Source: Gymnopilus junonius
Taxonomy: Eukaryota; Basidiomycota; Agaricomycetes; Agaricales; Galerinaceae
Direction: 5' to 3'
DNA length: 64,000 bases
NCBI GenBank assembly: GCA_015501075.1
Contig: JADNYJ010000137.1
Span: forward strand, 1 to 64,000
Shown: piece by piece, positions 46,611-57,677 of the stretch
How positions within the stretch are numbered: position 1 is the stretch's first letter
Layout of the letters: each line of letters begins with the position of its first letter
Notes under the pieces: generated by a model
Database searches by the model: none
What the model was told of the DNA's origin: nothing
The model's input: the letters and a program-made list of their open reading frames with translations, nothing else
Program-made: the position numbers and the translations under genes

Positions 46611-47756
46611 TCTTCGTTTGTAGGAAAACCCACTTCATTGAGTAATCCCTTTTTGTCATCATCAGGTAAACTGTTAAACATAGCACAAACATAGTCCCGT
46701 CGAGGGCGACGTGGTTCAGGGCAGTCACGAGCCATATGACCTTCTTTGTTGCAGTTGAAGCAAGTAATAAGTTTGGATGCTCCTCCTGAGTCCGGTCGAT
46801 GTCCATAGGAGCTCCTGCCCCTCCAAATGTCCCAGAGTTGGTATGTGCATGATGTGTACTGTTTTGAGCACCAGGTGTCATCCTCTGCTTCCGCCAGTGC
46901 CATGACTTCCTCCTCCATGCAAAGCTGTTCCTCCTGCTTGACCTCCTCCAGTTGCTCCAGCTTGACTTCCTCCAGCATTCGACTTTCCACCAGTTCCAAT
47001 GTCATTGCGGTTCAAGGATCCACGATTGTTGAACCATGGGTTGTGGTTTCCACCCCCTCCGAAGTTAACATTGTTCTTCATGTCTCTCCATTGTCGATCC
47101 TTCTGAACAGCTGCCTTCTTCCACTCATCATACGTCTGTGGTAAAGGAGTCTGATTATAGATGGTATTAAGAAGACGGGAATTAATGTTCTTCTTGATCC
47201 ATCGAATGAGTCCAACATCATTGTAACCAGAGTCATGCTTATATGTATCGAGGTGCTCAAAATAGACCTCTGTAGTGGAGTTCCCTTGGACGAGTGTTTC
47301 TACTGCAATTTGTGCATCTTCGGCTATGTTTGCAGACTCGAAGGACTCTTTCACAGCTGCCTCGAAATCTTTATATGTCAACCACTCCACCTTTCCAGCC
47401 TTAGCTTCCATCATCTTCGTATCCACCCACTCTTTCACTAAACCCTCTTGCATGTATGAAAGGGCAAAGTAGATCTTTCTTCGGTCTGATTTATAAATTG
47501 ATGGGTTGGCACTGAAGACAAGTTCAAGACTGATCAAGAATGCGCGAAGGTTTTTTGGGTTACCATCATACTGCTTTGGCGAAGCAACCTTCAGTTCCTT
47601 TTTGTGATGAACATCTTTGTGTTGGTTGGAGATAATGAGTTGTTCCATAAGCTGTCGGATTATCTCCATTTCCGGTGAAGAACTAGAGGTTGTAGATGCA
47701 TTTCCAAATTCTGGGTTAAGAGAGAACTCAGGAACGTCGAGGTTGTCGGGTGGCAT
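46607..47756 (-). pseudogene. gypsy C Gag
   Basis: It starts at 47756 (MPPDNLDVPEFSLNPEFGN). The capsid-like helical domain (KNLRAFLISLELVFSANPS, ALSYMQEGLVKEWVDTKMME) is open to a Gly/Asn-rich tail ending at 46878. The zinc knuckle CFNCNKEGHMARDC is in a different frame (open 46607-47005), with MDIDR-like sequence between in a third. At least two frame changes therefore separate capsid and knuckle. Confidence 0.88.
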
Positions 47757-47840
47757 AGTGTTTCAGATAGTGCAGTGAACTCCGAGAGAAAATCAAGGTC
47801 TCAGCCATGCAATGAGGGTTAGAGGGAATCGGTTTGGGTG

Positions 47841-47852
47841 CAGTCTTGCGCT
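47841..47852 (-). promoter_or_regulatory. self-priming primer-binding site of gypsy C
   Basis: Two bases inside the 5' LTR, minus strand AGCGCAAGACTG. Its exact complement CAGTCTTGCGCT lies in the 3' LTR (42422-42433), about 28 bp after the TATA. The 5' LTR has the same word with one CpG-type change (47910-47921). This matches the Tf1/sushi scheme, in which the RNA's own 5' end primes reverse transcription. Confidence 0.78.
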
Positions 47853-47854
47853 AA

Positions 47855-48040
47855 TGTCAGCGTCACACAAGGAAAAGGCTGAAAATGGTAGATAAGCAGT
47901 GAATAGACCAGTGCAAGACTGGAGATCTATCTACGGAATACAGAGAATATATATACTATGAGGGTAAGACATAGTTCTATAAAGAGAAAAGAGATAATAG
48001 AAAGATAAGATAAGGTGATCAGGAAGGTCGTTTCCTGACA
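47855..48040 (-). repeat. 5' LTR of gypsy C
   Basis: 186 bp. It shows CACA where the other LTR has CGCG, TG for CG, and CA for CG, and one site the other way round, so both copies have lost different CpGs. Confidence 0.93.
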
Positions 48041-48095
48041 GAGAGCTTCTTGTGGTATATGATTGATGAAGAGAGGGTTATTGGGGTCACGGTGA
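48041..48095 (+). pseudogene. C-terminal remnant of an IWNWK-type F-box gene
   Basis: Immediately after the LTR the plus frame reads ESFLWYMIDEERVIGVT then a GTGAGC donor. This matches the penultimate exon end of the neighbouring F-box genes (for example EYFSNYMIDAERIIGLK followed by GTGTGA). The rest of that gene is absent from the left side of gypsy C. Confidence 0.75.
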
Positions 48096-48452
48096 GCTTC
48101 TCTTGTTCCTTTCTTCGTTTCCTCTTATGCTGATGTGCATATTTGTTCGGCATCTTGCTGTCTGCAAATGAATGCACTCTAGATGTCAGATACTTTTGAT
48201 GTAACTTTGCATGTCTGCCCGCTTTGATGTGCACTATTTATTCCGTTGAAAAGATATCCAGCACCTCTTGATCTTTCTCCGTAACTTGAGATACGAAAGT
48301 GATATAATTGCACCTATCCCATCAATGACTCACTGTTGGACGTCGAGACCCGGAGTTCACGGAGCATTGGTCATCATTGTTTAAGAATCAACGTAAGAAT
48401 CCATTTACCGACTTCCACCAATATCAATGATAACGCCTCAAGTCCTTTCTCT

Positions 48453-50299
48453 ATGAAGCTCACCGATCTCCCTCAGGAGATACTCATTGAAATTTTGAAA
48501 ATTTCGGACGCTAAATCTATACTTCGCTGTAGATCAGTGAGTCTATTCCTACCACCTCTGTGTTTAGTTGTATATTATTATCCCACACCTCTCTTAGACG
48601 TGCCGGTTGCTCTACAAAATATGCAAAGACGCACCAGAATTGGAGTACGCTATCGAGCTAGCCATGGATGGAATCAGGCTCAAGGACGACGTGAACAATA
48701 TACCCTACACTGATCTTCTAGCGCGTCTCCGCGCACTTCGTCTTTCATGGGAAAGGATTGGACGGGATGGAACCAGTTGACCGGTGATAGAGCAGAAGGC
48801 TTATGGCCGCCGCATCCGCGCATACGACTTCGCAGCAGGAGTATTTGGCTGCGACAGACGGCCGGGAAATCAGCTTCACTTGGCTTCCTAATACTTCAAC
48901 AAGAAACTCTCGCTATCGTACACTTGAAATATTCTTCGATTGGTATTGGAGGAATTCAAGTTAAACACTTTGCGATGGATCCAACACAGGATCTCCTTGT
49001 TGTGTTGGAAGATAATGAGAGGTGCGAAAGGTCTCTGACCGAGAATTCATTATTCTAATTTGAGGATGTCACTCAGCCGCCTTCATATCCGAAGCATATC
49101 TGTCAACGAAACACACCCTCTTGCAGCGCGAGGAACATTAGAGTTCGAGGACGGCGTAGTATTTCGATCGGCTGGGCTCCAGGTTGCTCTTAATGTCATT
49201 GGGCTATTCGTAGGTTCGGAAGGCATCCTTTCACAAGGGGATATTGCTTTCACCGACGCAAGACTTCTCATTTGGAATTGGAAGACGGGGGTGTTGATAT
49301 ATGTAAACGACATTCTCTTATCTAAGATGCTCGCTGAACCGAAATTATATAAAGGACTCAAGGTACGCTGGGCAAACTCTCGGGACGCATATATCCAGTT
49401 TCTGTTTCCTGGATGGGGGGTCTTATGTTCTCGCTTCTGAAGATCAACAAGGCGCCCTATGTTTGTATTCTTTCGATCCCAGTTCACCTTCTTTATCCAC
49501 CCCAACTCTTTGCGCCGTACTGTGCTTGCCTTCCATTGAAATGTCCTTTACACTCACTCTTCACCCAAGTCCCATATCCGCCGGTCATTCCGAAACATCT
49601 ACGTTCTACAGTCCTCCAGAGTCGCATATGATGATCCTCTCAGCTTGTTACCTGGTTGCCCCAAGCTTGGGACCCTCAACCAATTATAATCTTTTCGTCC
49701 ACAAACGCACATTACTGAACTATATAAACCGATTCCATCATCAGGAGTCCGCTGGAATGTCAGGACCCCTTCCGAATATGAATATGGACTGGAAGAGTTG
49801 GGGTGAAATGAACACGAGGTTCATGAAGGTTCCTTCAAACAAAAGGTGAGCACTTGCAGTACCCTCGGTTTTTTTCTTGTCTTTTTTTTGTTATGGGAGA
49901 TCGCTGTGTTTCTCATCTCTGGTTGGCAGTTACGCTTGCGTTTATGGCCAGCGTGTTGCTTTCAGCTCTCGAGACAATTCCATTGAAGTTGTCAATTTCA
50001 ACATGCCTTCGTCGAACTCTATCTCCGATATGGCTTCTAATTTTCGCCTACGTGACGAAATGTCATCTGAGCATCCACAAGACGTTTTCGGTCGACTTCC
50101 ATATTATTCGACGACTTGTTCTTTTGCAGAACATTTTTTCAATTACGTGATGGATGCGGAAAGGATTGTAGGGTTGAAGGTGAGTTTCTTAATCCGTATG
50201 GTCCGTCCGTGAGGTGGGTCAACTGCTAAAACTGTGGGGGTTCCTTTATTTTAGTCCGCCGGAGGCGATAGGGTGGACTTATATGTTTATGAACTTTGA
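48453..50299 (+). pseudogene. F-box gene 1 of the IWNWK array, frameshifted
   Basis: It has the same six-exon layout as its neighbours. Exon 1 is 48453-48536 (LTDLPQEILIEILKISDAKS, F-box). Exon 2 begins TCRLLYKICKDAPELEYAIE. Further on are RLLIWNWKTGVLIY at about 49260-49300, LYSFDPSSPSLSTPTLCAVL, and the tail RLPYYSTTCSFAEHFFNYVMDAERIVGLK. The terminal exon is 50255-50299 (DLYVYEL). Exon 2 changes frame at least three times between about 48755 and 48960, so the body is broken. F-box proteins usually recruit targets to SCF ubiquitin ligases; the body has a propeller-like feel but no named domain. Confidence 0.82.
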
Positions 50300-50934
50300 C
50301 TTACGAAGCAGGTCAAGTGTAGAATTGCGTCCATATACTGAGGAGTCCTACTTACTTGGCCCTGTAACCCGAGAATCAGTGTGTCACCAAAATAATGACT
50401 GTAAATTCTCACCAGTGTTTTGCAACGACAGGTAAGAGTGATTCATACCTATATATGTCGTCAAGGGCCGTTATCCAATATCAGTTAAAGTAGCTTAGTT
50501 TCGAAGCAATTTTTCATTGAATACGATATAAATAGACCGTCCGGCGCATTTATCCGAGTACGGACAGCTCAAAAGAGGGGTCTTTGACGCTCAAGCGCAC
50601 AGCTGAGGCACTAGACTAGCGGTCAGAATGCCTACCATGCCGCACCACTGACGCAGGGCTAGAGTGGCCTGAAGTGAGGCGGCTAGTAAGTACAATATTC
50701 GAGAGCTCTTTATTTTAATTCACCCGTCTGTCCGGCCTTGAGACAGTAACCGAGGAAATGGAGGAAAAAGCAAGTGAAAAGGTCGCAAGTACAGTAGCAG
50801 GACGATCTTACATAATCATGACTCGATTTCTTCGGCGCGGCATCAACCGGAAGCGAGAGCTGTCCATACCATGCTTCCCGTATTCGTATGTCAATTTCTG
50901 TCGATTCAACATACTTCTACTTCTCCTGCATATC
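50300..50934. other. intergenic between F-box genes 1 and 2
   Basis: No supported gene. The region holds the putative promoter of F-box gene 2. Nothing tRNA-like folded by eye. Confidence 0.35.
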
Positions 50935-52695
50935 ATGACCCTTACCGAAGTCCCTCAAGAGATACTCATTGAAATTCTGAAAGGCTTGGACACTAAATCT
51001 CTTCTTTGCTGTGGATCAGTACGCATATTTCTTTTCTCTTTTCGTTATCTATCAGGCTTATTGCCTCTCGAGGGTAGACATGTAGAATGATTTATGAAAT
51101 CTGTGTAACCACTCCAGAATTGAGATATACCATCGACCTGGCCATGGATGGGTTTAGTGAGCGCGTTATCAAGACATCCTACACCGATCTTCTGGCTCGT
51201 ATGCATGAGCTGCGGCTTTCCTGGGCGAAATTGGTCTGGAAACGAACAACAGAGGTGGATCTTCATGTTAAACGGAACCATATCAGAATATATAGGCTCG
51301 TAGCAGGAGTATTCGCTATGACAAATGGCGAGAAGATAAGTTTCACTTGGCTACCTACTTCGACTAGGAATTACCATCGCCGGAGCATCGAGTACCTATC
51401 TATTGGATCTGAGATCAGCACCTTCGCTATTGACCCTACTCAAGATCTGCTTGTCGTGTGGGAAAGGAATCCAGGGTACGTCCGATGCTACAATTCTAGT
51501 TTAGTTTTGTACTCTAATGCTCATTCAGCCGCTTTCATATTCGAACCTTGTCGACTAGTCACGTTCACCCTCTGGCAGCGCGGGGATTATTGGAGTACGA
51601 AGGCGACATTACACTACCTGCTCGACTGGAAATTACTGTCGACGTCGTTGGCTTTGTCACAGATAGCAACTTTTCTGTGCGCAGATTGATGATTTGGAAT
51701 TGGAAGAAAGGGGTTTTGATATATGTACGTCTGCTCCTTTTCCTTCTTTTTTCTAATTCGTGCTCACAGACTAAAATTCAACCAAGGACTCTCACTCTAT
51801 CGGACAACCGCTTGCGCACCATATAACCAACTTCTCCTTCCTCAGCGAGGATGCGTTCATGCTCGCGTCAAAAGATGCCCAAGGCGCGCTATTCTTGTAC
51901 TCTTTCGACCCCAGCTCGCCCGATCTATCCATCCCAACCCTCTGTGCGACTCTTCATCTGCTCACAATGAGCATTCTCTTCAAATTCGAGATTCACTCGA
52001 GCCCGATATACCCCGCCCATCCCGATATCTCCACATTTTGGAGTTTGACCGAGTCGCATGTGGTCGTGCTGTCATTGTATTATGTGACGGATACAAGTTA
52101 TGGGTTCTTGGAGAATTATGTTGTCTATCTTCATAAGCATACTTTACTAGACTATGTCCATCAGTTCAGACAGCAAGCGTCGGCGACGAGGTCTAGCCCG
52201 ATTGCCTTCCCCAATTTGAATGTGGACTGGAAGGTGTGGGGGGAGAAGAATGTGAGATTTATGAAGGCTCCGCCAACTGGAAGGTGCGTGTCTGCAGCTT
52301 TCACTTTCCTTATTTATTTATTCCTCATATCCGACCAGTTTTACTTGCGTTTACGGACAACGTGTCATAATCAGTTATGAAGAGGACACTGTCGAAGTTC
52401 TCAATTTTAACATACCATCTTCAACCTCAGTTTCCGCCAAAGCTCCCAGCTTTGTCCTGCATGCTGAGCCGTCCTTTGAGGAGCCATACAGTACCGTCAG
52501 TTGACTTCCATACTATTCAACAACGTGTTCGTTTGGGGAATACTTTTCCAATTATATGATTGATGCGGAAAGGATTATAGGGTTAAAGGTGTGATATAAA
52601 TCCTATTCGGAATGTCGGTTACTTACGCTGTTGCTGACCCTTTATCTTAGGTAGACGAAGATAATAAAATGAGCCTGTGTGTCTACGAGTTTTAA
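50935..52695 (+). pseudogene. F-box gene 2 of the IWNWK array, late nonsense codon
   Basis: Exons 50935-51018, 51078-51475, 51529-51724, 51787-52283, 52339-52588, 52651-52695 total 1470 nt, exactly 490 codons. One in-frame TGA at 52502-52504 (codon 447) lies where its relatives have Arg in RLPYYST, a CGA to TGA pattern. If read as is, the product has 446 residues and lacks the last 43. The F-box is EVPQEILIEILKGLDTKS. The body has FAIDPTQDLLVVWE, LMIWNWKKGVLIY, LYSFDPSSPDLS and FVLHAEPSFEEPY. It may still be expressed in shortened form. Confidence 0.85.
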
Positions 52696-52948
52696 TTATG
52701 ACGTTGACTAGATAAGTGGTTCACTTTGTTCCTTGTCAAGTTGTTCAAACCTTCAAGTTGGAATTCGAGCCGTTCAATACGCAGGCATAGAATCTGGGCT
52801 AGCCGATCAATATTTCTTTCTTTTATTCCGACATTCAATCTATGCTATGTGCTCTCCTGCTATTAGAGACCACGACAATATCAAAAGGATCTTTCTCAAA
52901 ATCAAGACTAGCCTGCTCACTCCCTCGATAAACACAAAAGAAGAAGCT

Positions 52949-52981
52949 AATCAGTGGCAAATCAGTGGCAAATCAGTGGCG
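52949..52981. repeat. 11-bp tandem repeat, three units
   Basis: AATCAGTGGCA occurs three times head to tail (last unit ends in G). It lies downstream of F-box gene 2. Confidence 0.85.
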
Positions 52982-53159
52982 CACATTGGGAAGAAACTCT
53001 GTTGCGATTGATTGGAGTCACAGAATGTTGATATGATTCTAACGTCATCTCAAGATTGTTAAATGACACAAGCCACGTAAAATAAGCTCATCATCTTTAT
53101 CATCGTGTTGAGGTCTTGTTATAAATTGTCCTTACTCCGATAAAAGTCGGATCTTGCGA

Positions 53160-54330
53160 AAACATAAAGACCTGCGCATCTCCACTAATCACAGACCATA
53201 GATTTTTCTTGGCTTCGGCTGTTCCTTCGAGGAACTGCACAAAGGTTCGTACTTTACGCATTTGACCTATTCTATTAAATTCAGAAGTTGGATTTAACAG
53301 CAATAACAACCCTTACCAGTCGCCATGCAATGCCCCGTTCCATCTTTCATGACATTGATAAGAATCATCGAAGACCATTTGTAGCAGAACATAATCCAAC
53401 GTCGGCTTCGCCATCATTCCAGATCATTAAAAAATCTGATGGACCTCAAGCAGAGGCTAAGATAAACAGCATTCTTCGTGCAACTGTCGATCTTTCGGCT
53501 ACATTTGCTGCTCGTTGGTTCCTCGTGATTGGCGCAGGTGTCATCGAGGTGTACTTGGTGGCGCATCATATAGCGATCGATGGTAAGAGTATGAGTCAAT
53601 TGTCACAGGAACTTTTAGAGCTATTGGCTGGGAAGGATAGCACCCCCCAAGAGCAGAAGTTTCAGCCCTTCTATCGAGCTCACCTTCTCGAGGATCGTCC
53701 ATTATCTTTTTCAAGTAAGGAAAGGTCACTGACACAATCTTCGCTGCTTGGAATGTATTTCTCGACTCACCGGCATTTCATCTGGCCAACGCATTTTAGT
53801 TAAGTCAATCCTGGAATGTTAGACCAATTAAATGGAAAGGTAGTCCATCCTTAGGCGCCTCTTCAGACAAAGAGTCCTATCGCAAGATACAAACCTGGTT
53901 AGAGTTCTCAAATAGTGTGAGTATTAACAATGCGCGGGATCCAGATTCTCACCTCAGAGTTTTCGTAGGAACTACGGAACTGGGGAAATTGCTTCCATAC
54001 GTCCTGGTTCCGTGTCGCAGTCGCTCTTCTTGTGTAGTTGTTCGGTCAATTTCTGAGCCTGATGGAGAGGAGATCACGCAGTGATGGTCGCCTTCGGGGA
54101 CGGTCGGCAGAAGCGGAAAACGCCGTGGGACAATTTGCCAATACCGCTCCGATCCGAATCCCTCTTGCTGACGTTCTCTCCTCGCAATCACCAACATTCG
54201 ACGCCCTTGTTCGATTGACATCGAAACAAATTTCCACTGGTAAGAAATATGAACGATTTCGTACCTGGACGTCGTCGATGCACATCGTTAAATTGGGCTA
54301 CGTGTTCCCTCTGCTCAGGTTGCGATTCTG
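53160..54330 (+). pseudogene. NRPS-type condensation domain remnant
   Basis: Plus-strand text resembles an NRPS condensation domain: an SQTIDFSWLRLFLRG-like start near 53185, LTTLTSRHAMPRSIFHD, FAARWFLVIGAG, and the active-site motif VAHHIAIDGKSMSQLSQELLEL with HHxxxDG at 53564-53584. This domain joins amino acids during nonribosomal peptide synthesis. The stretch 53288-53803 is open; stops and frame changes before and after break it. No adenylation or carrier domain is present nearby, so it is an orphan or relic. The part after 53.8 kb is assigned only by position. Confidence 0.6.
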
Positions 54331-55684
54331 AGCTCTAAGCTCTCCTCTGCTTTCTTGCAAAGCTCAGGATGTCTCTCTGTGCTTGATGGTTCCGTCTTCT
54401 CAGGAGTTAGCTGATATAGGCCACGATTCTCCTACGTTTCCCCATAACTCATCCAACGAAGGGCAAAGCCGTGAATCAAGCATAATGCATAAGGGCGATG
54501 CGGACGTGGCTTAACTTTTGGTCCCTGGTACGTCCATACGTATTTCCTATCATTTTGAGCCATGGCTCACCCATACGCTGCATATATGCGACCTTGTATA
54601 GATCAACAAATTCCGCCACAGTCTCGACGTCATCGTCAGTCTGTAGGACAGTCATCATGACCTTGTTTTGAGATATGCTACTGGCGAATTCAATTTCGTA
54701 TTTTGGGTATTTGGCGACGCGTGTTAGCTTATAAGGCAAGTTTATCCTTCCAATGCACAAGGAAACCTGGCTGACTTTATAATTACGAGATCTTAGATCT
54801 ACTTCTAATCGCCGATGCAGTATTCTTTCTGGCCGTGGTATGTCCTCCTAAATAGCTTTACTTCGGACCGCAATTCACCAGCACTTCGCATACACTACAT
54901 GCCACTCCACACTTGATGCGATTCGATACTGACTGCACCTTCGCAAATGAATAGTTATTGGCGAACCACTTTCTCGGACATATCATTGTTTCACTGTAAG
55001 AAGTTGTCCTACACGTAGCCTCTTTACCCTGCCTCTTTACGGTACCTCCGTTACAAAAAGTTTACCCCGAGTCCCGAGTCGTAAGCGTCGTCTCTTTTCT
55101 GAGGGTGTTGGTATGCCAGCTCACTTCGTATATAGGTCTCTATATGTACGTCTTTCATATCCCACAAGCGAAGATGAATCGGAACCTGCCAGCTACCTCA
55201 GCTACCTTCCACTTTTGCTGTCCTTCATCTCCCACCTGTTCATTCGATCTTTCAACCAGCTTATCACGTAGGTTCATCTCGGTAGGATATAGCTGAAGAT
55301 TAGTGCTCGAGCCTGGTTGGATTAATTGAGGACTGCACGATTGCGCGGGGATTGTCCTTGTGGATGATGGATGATACGTAATGGGTGAATTTTTTCTGTT
55401 TCATATAACGCTCCCTTGGCGGTCGGACGTAAAATAAATTATAGGAGATGAGAACAGGCGTCAAGTCTCAGGACAAATCTTGATTTTAACCGTTCATATG
55501 TCAAAGATAGGGTCGTAGCCATTCAGCTTGACAACTTTGAACCAAGCTTAGGGTGATTCGACGCTGCATTGGGTATGTTAGTCCCGGGTAGAACTAGTAA
55601 ACGTTACTATATTCGTGGAAAATCGATTACGATCTCAAGACACGGAATCTCCCGAAGGCAAGCCTTCCTTTCCTTCTCTCGATC
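54331..55684. other. intergenic, no supported gene
   Basis: A 94-residue minus frame (54476-54760) has no recognisable feature. The rest is short frames. The promoter of F-box gene 3 would be at the right end. Confidence 0.35.
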
Positions 55685-57424
55685 ATGACCCTCACTGATT
55701 TTCCTCAAGAGATACTTATCGAGATTTTGAAGAACTTGGACACTCGATCTCTCCTTCGCTGTGGATCAGTGAGCCTAATTTCCTCATATATCCAGTATCT
55801 TATACCTCCCTCAGACGTGCCGATTGCTCAATGAAATACACAAAAACGCTACAGAATTGGAATATGCAATCGAACTTGCTATGGATGGATTCAAGGAATC
55901 TTTTATCAATACGTCATACTCCGACGTCTGACCCGTCTCCGCGAGCTTCGTCTATCATGGGCGAAGTTGAATGGAGTCGATTGACGAAAGTAGACCTCAA
56001 GACCTACCGCACTGTATACAAGTTCGTAGCGGAGTCTTTGCGGTGAAAAGTGCCCAGGGAATAGATTTCTTCTTTCTCCCTTCCTCAACGATGAGTCTTC
56101 GAAAATTCGAACGTCCGGTTGAGTTTCGTATCAAAGATTTTGTCATCGATCCTACACAAGATCTCCTTATCATCTTGGAGGCAGGGTGGGCGTATGTCAT
56201 AAGCTTCAGCTTTGTTAGACGTCTAATAAGAATTACCTAGTCGACTTCATATTCAAACTTTATCGCCCGATGCAATTCAAACTCACCCTCTCGCAATGCA
56301 AAACGTTTTAGAATTTGGCACTGGTCCCGGGGGAACAATCTCACTCGAGGTTGCTGGAGATGCCGTCGGTCTATTCATCAACAAAGGCTTTGGCTATGTA
56401 AGGCCCAGGCTTTTGATTTGGAACTGGAAGACAGGAGACCTGATATATGTATGCACCTTCTGCCTTATCTCGAGATCAATCTTGCTGACGATATTTGACT
56501 AAGGATTCAAACTTCATTAAGGAAAAACTCTCCGAGTCCATATCTAGTTTCGCCTTCCTAAACCAAAATTCTTTTATGCTCACCGCCGCAGGTGGAAACG
56601 GCACCCTGTACCTTTACTCTTTCGAACCTACCGCGCCCGGCTTATCAATCCCAGTTCTCTGTGCAATACTTCGTCTACCATCAGTTCCTACCAGCATTGC
56701 CATCCTCTACCAACTCGATATCCACTCAAGTCCCATACACTCTGGACATTGCGAAAATTTATCATTTTGTAACCCTCCAGATTCGCATATGGTCGTTCTA
56801 TCAGCACGTTATGCCATCGACAGCCGCATTCCTGGACTGTCGGAGCAGTGCAGTTTCTTCGTCCACAAGCGTACTTTTCTCGGTTATATTAATCAATTCC
56901 AACACGTCGACATTGGAGTTCCGGATATGGAATGGAAAAGGTGGGGTGAAATGAATACGAGATTCCTGAAGACTACGTCAGGCAGAAGGTGCGTACTTGC
57001 AACCCTCCTGGTTTATTCTTTCCCTTAAGCCCACCATAATTTGTGTTTTATAGTAATTTTTGCGTTCATGGCGATCGTATCGCGCTCTATAATTCAAACA
57101 CCCACTCCATTACAATTTTCAATTTCAACATGCCCTCATCGATGTCTATTTCCGAGGTTCCCACATATCGCCTGCACGACGAGCCATCATCTGAGTATCC
57201 ATACAACATCTCCACACGGCTTCCTTACTATTCGACCAGTTGTGAATTAGGGGAACGTTTTTTGAATTGTATGATTGACACTGAAAGGATCATAGGACTG
57301 AAGAAGGTAAGGTCTTTTTCGATGTCCTTTGCAACATAGGTCATATACTTACGCTGAGATGCAACCTTTATCTTAGGTTGAAGCAAACAATATGGCCCTT
57401 TATATCTATGATTTTTCACGCTAA
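55685..57424 (+). pseudogene. F-box gene 3 of the IWNWK array, frameshifted
   Basis: Exon 1 is 55685-55768 (LTDFPQEILIEILKNLDTRS). Exon 2 starts CRLLNEIHKNATELEYAIEL and then loses frame three times (near 55927, 55968 and 56030), so its start, middle and end lie in different frames. Exons 3-6 look sound: RLLIWNWKTGDLIY at about 56405-56450, SNFIKEKLSESISSFAFLNQ, LYSFEPTAPGLS, RLPYYSTSCELGERFLNCMI. The terminal exon is ALYIYDFSR with TAA at 57422-57424. Non-functional as it stands. Confidence 0.82.
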
Positions 57425-57677
57425 CTATGCAATCTACTTGATCTAAGCGCTATATCTGAAAGCGCTGATATTCTGTTCGAGGATAGCAGGCGCACCGGCG
57501 CCAGCCCTATCAGAAGGGAACCACATCTTGAATCCGATTTCTACTTTGTTATGATGCGTGTTGAATTACTTCTAAGCATATACGGAACTGGATATCGTGT
57601 ACCGGGCGGTAGCGTTAAATAAGGGGTCATGACGTTCCTTGGAAGCTCCGAAAGAAATAGAAATGAAGAAATCGAAA

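Larger units (their letters stand above)
42367..48040 (-). mobile_element. Ty3/gypsy chromovirus element C (minus strand)
   Basis: Two 186-bp LTRs (42367-42552 and 47855-48040) begin TGTCAG and end CTGACA. Domains on the minus strand run Gag, protease, RT, RNase H, integrase, chromodomain. It is the best-preserved retroelement here, with only a handful of frame breaks. The 5-bp flanks do not match (AAGTC on the left, GAGAG on the right), so the two sides do not come from one simple insertion. The right flank is the tail of an F-box family gene; the left is unrelated. Confidence 0.93.

Noticed and set aside
46205..47472. Plus-strand frames rich in Ser and Leu opposite gypsy C Gag and protease
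   Set aside because: Complement of the Gly/Glu-rich minus-strand coding; no independent evidence.
50545..50720. Possible tRNA-like stretch between F-box genes 1 and 2
   Set aside because: I could not fold a cloverleaf with a proper acceptor stem and T-loop; only loose word similarity.
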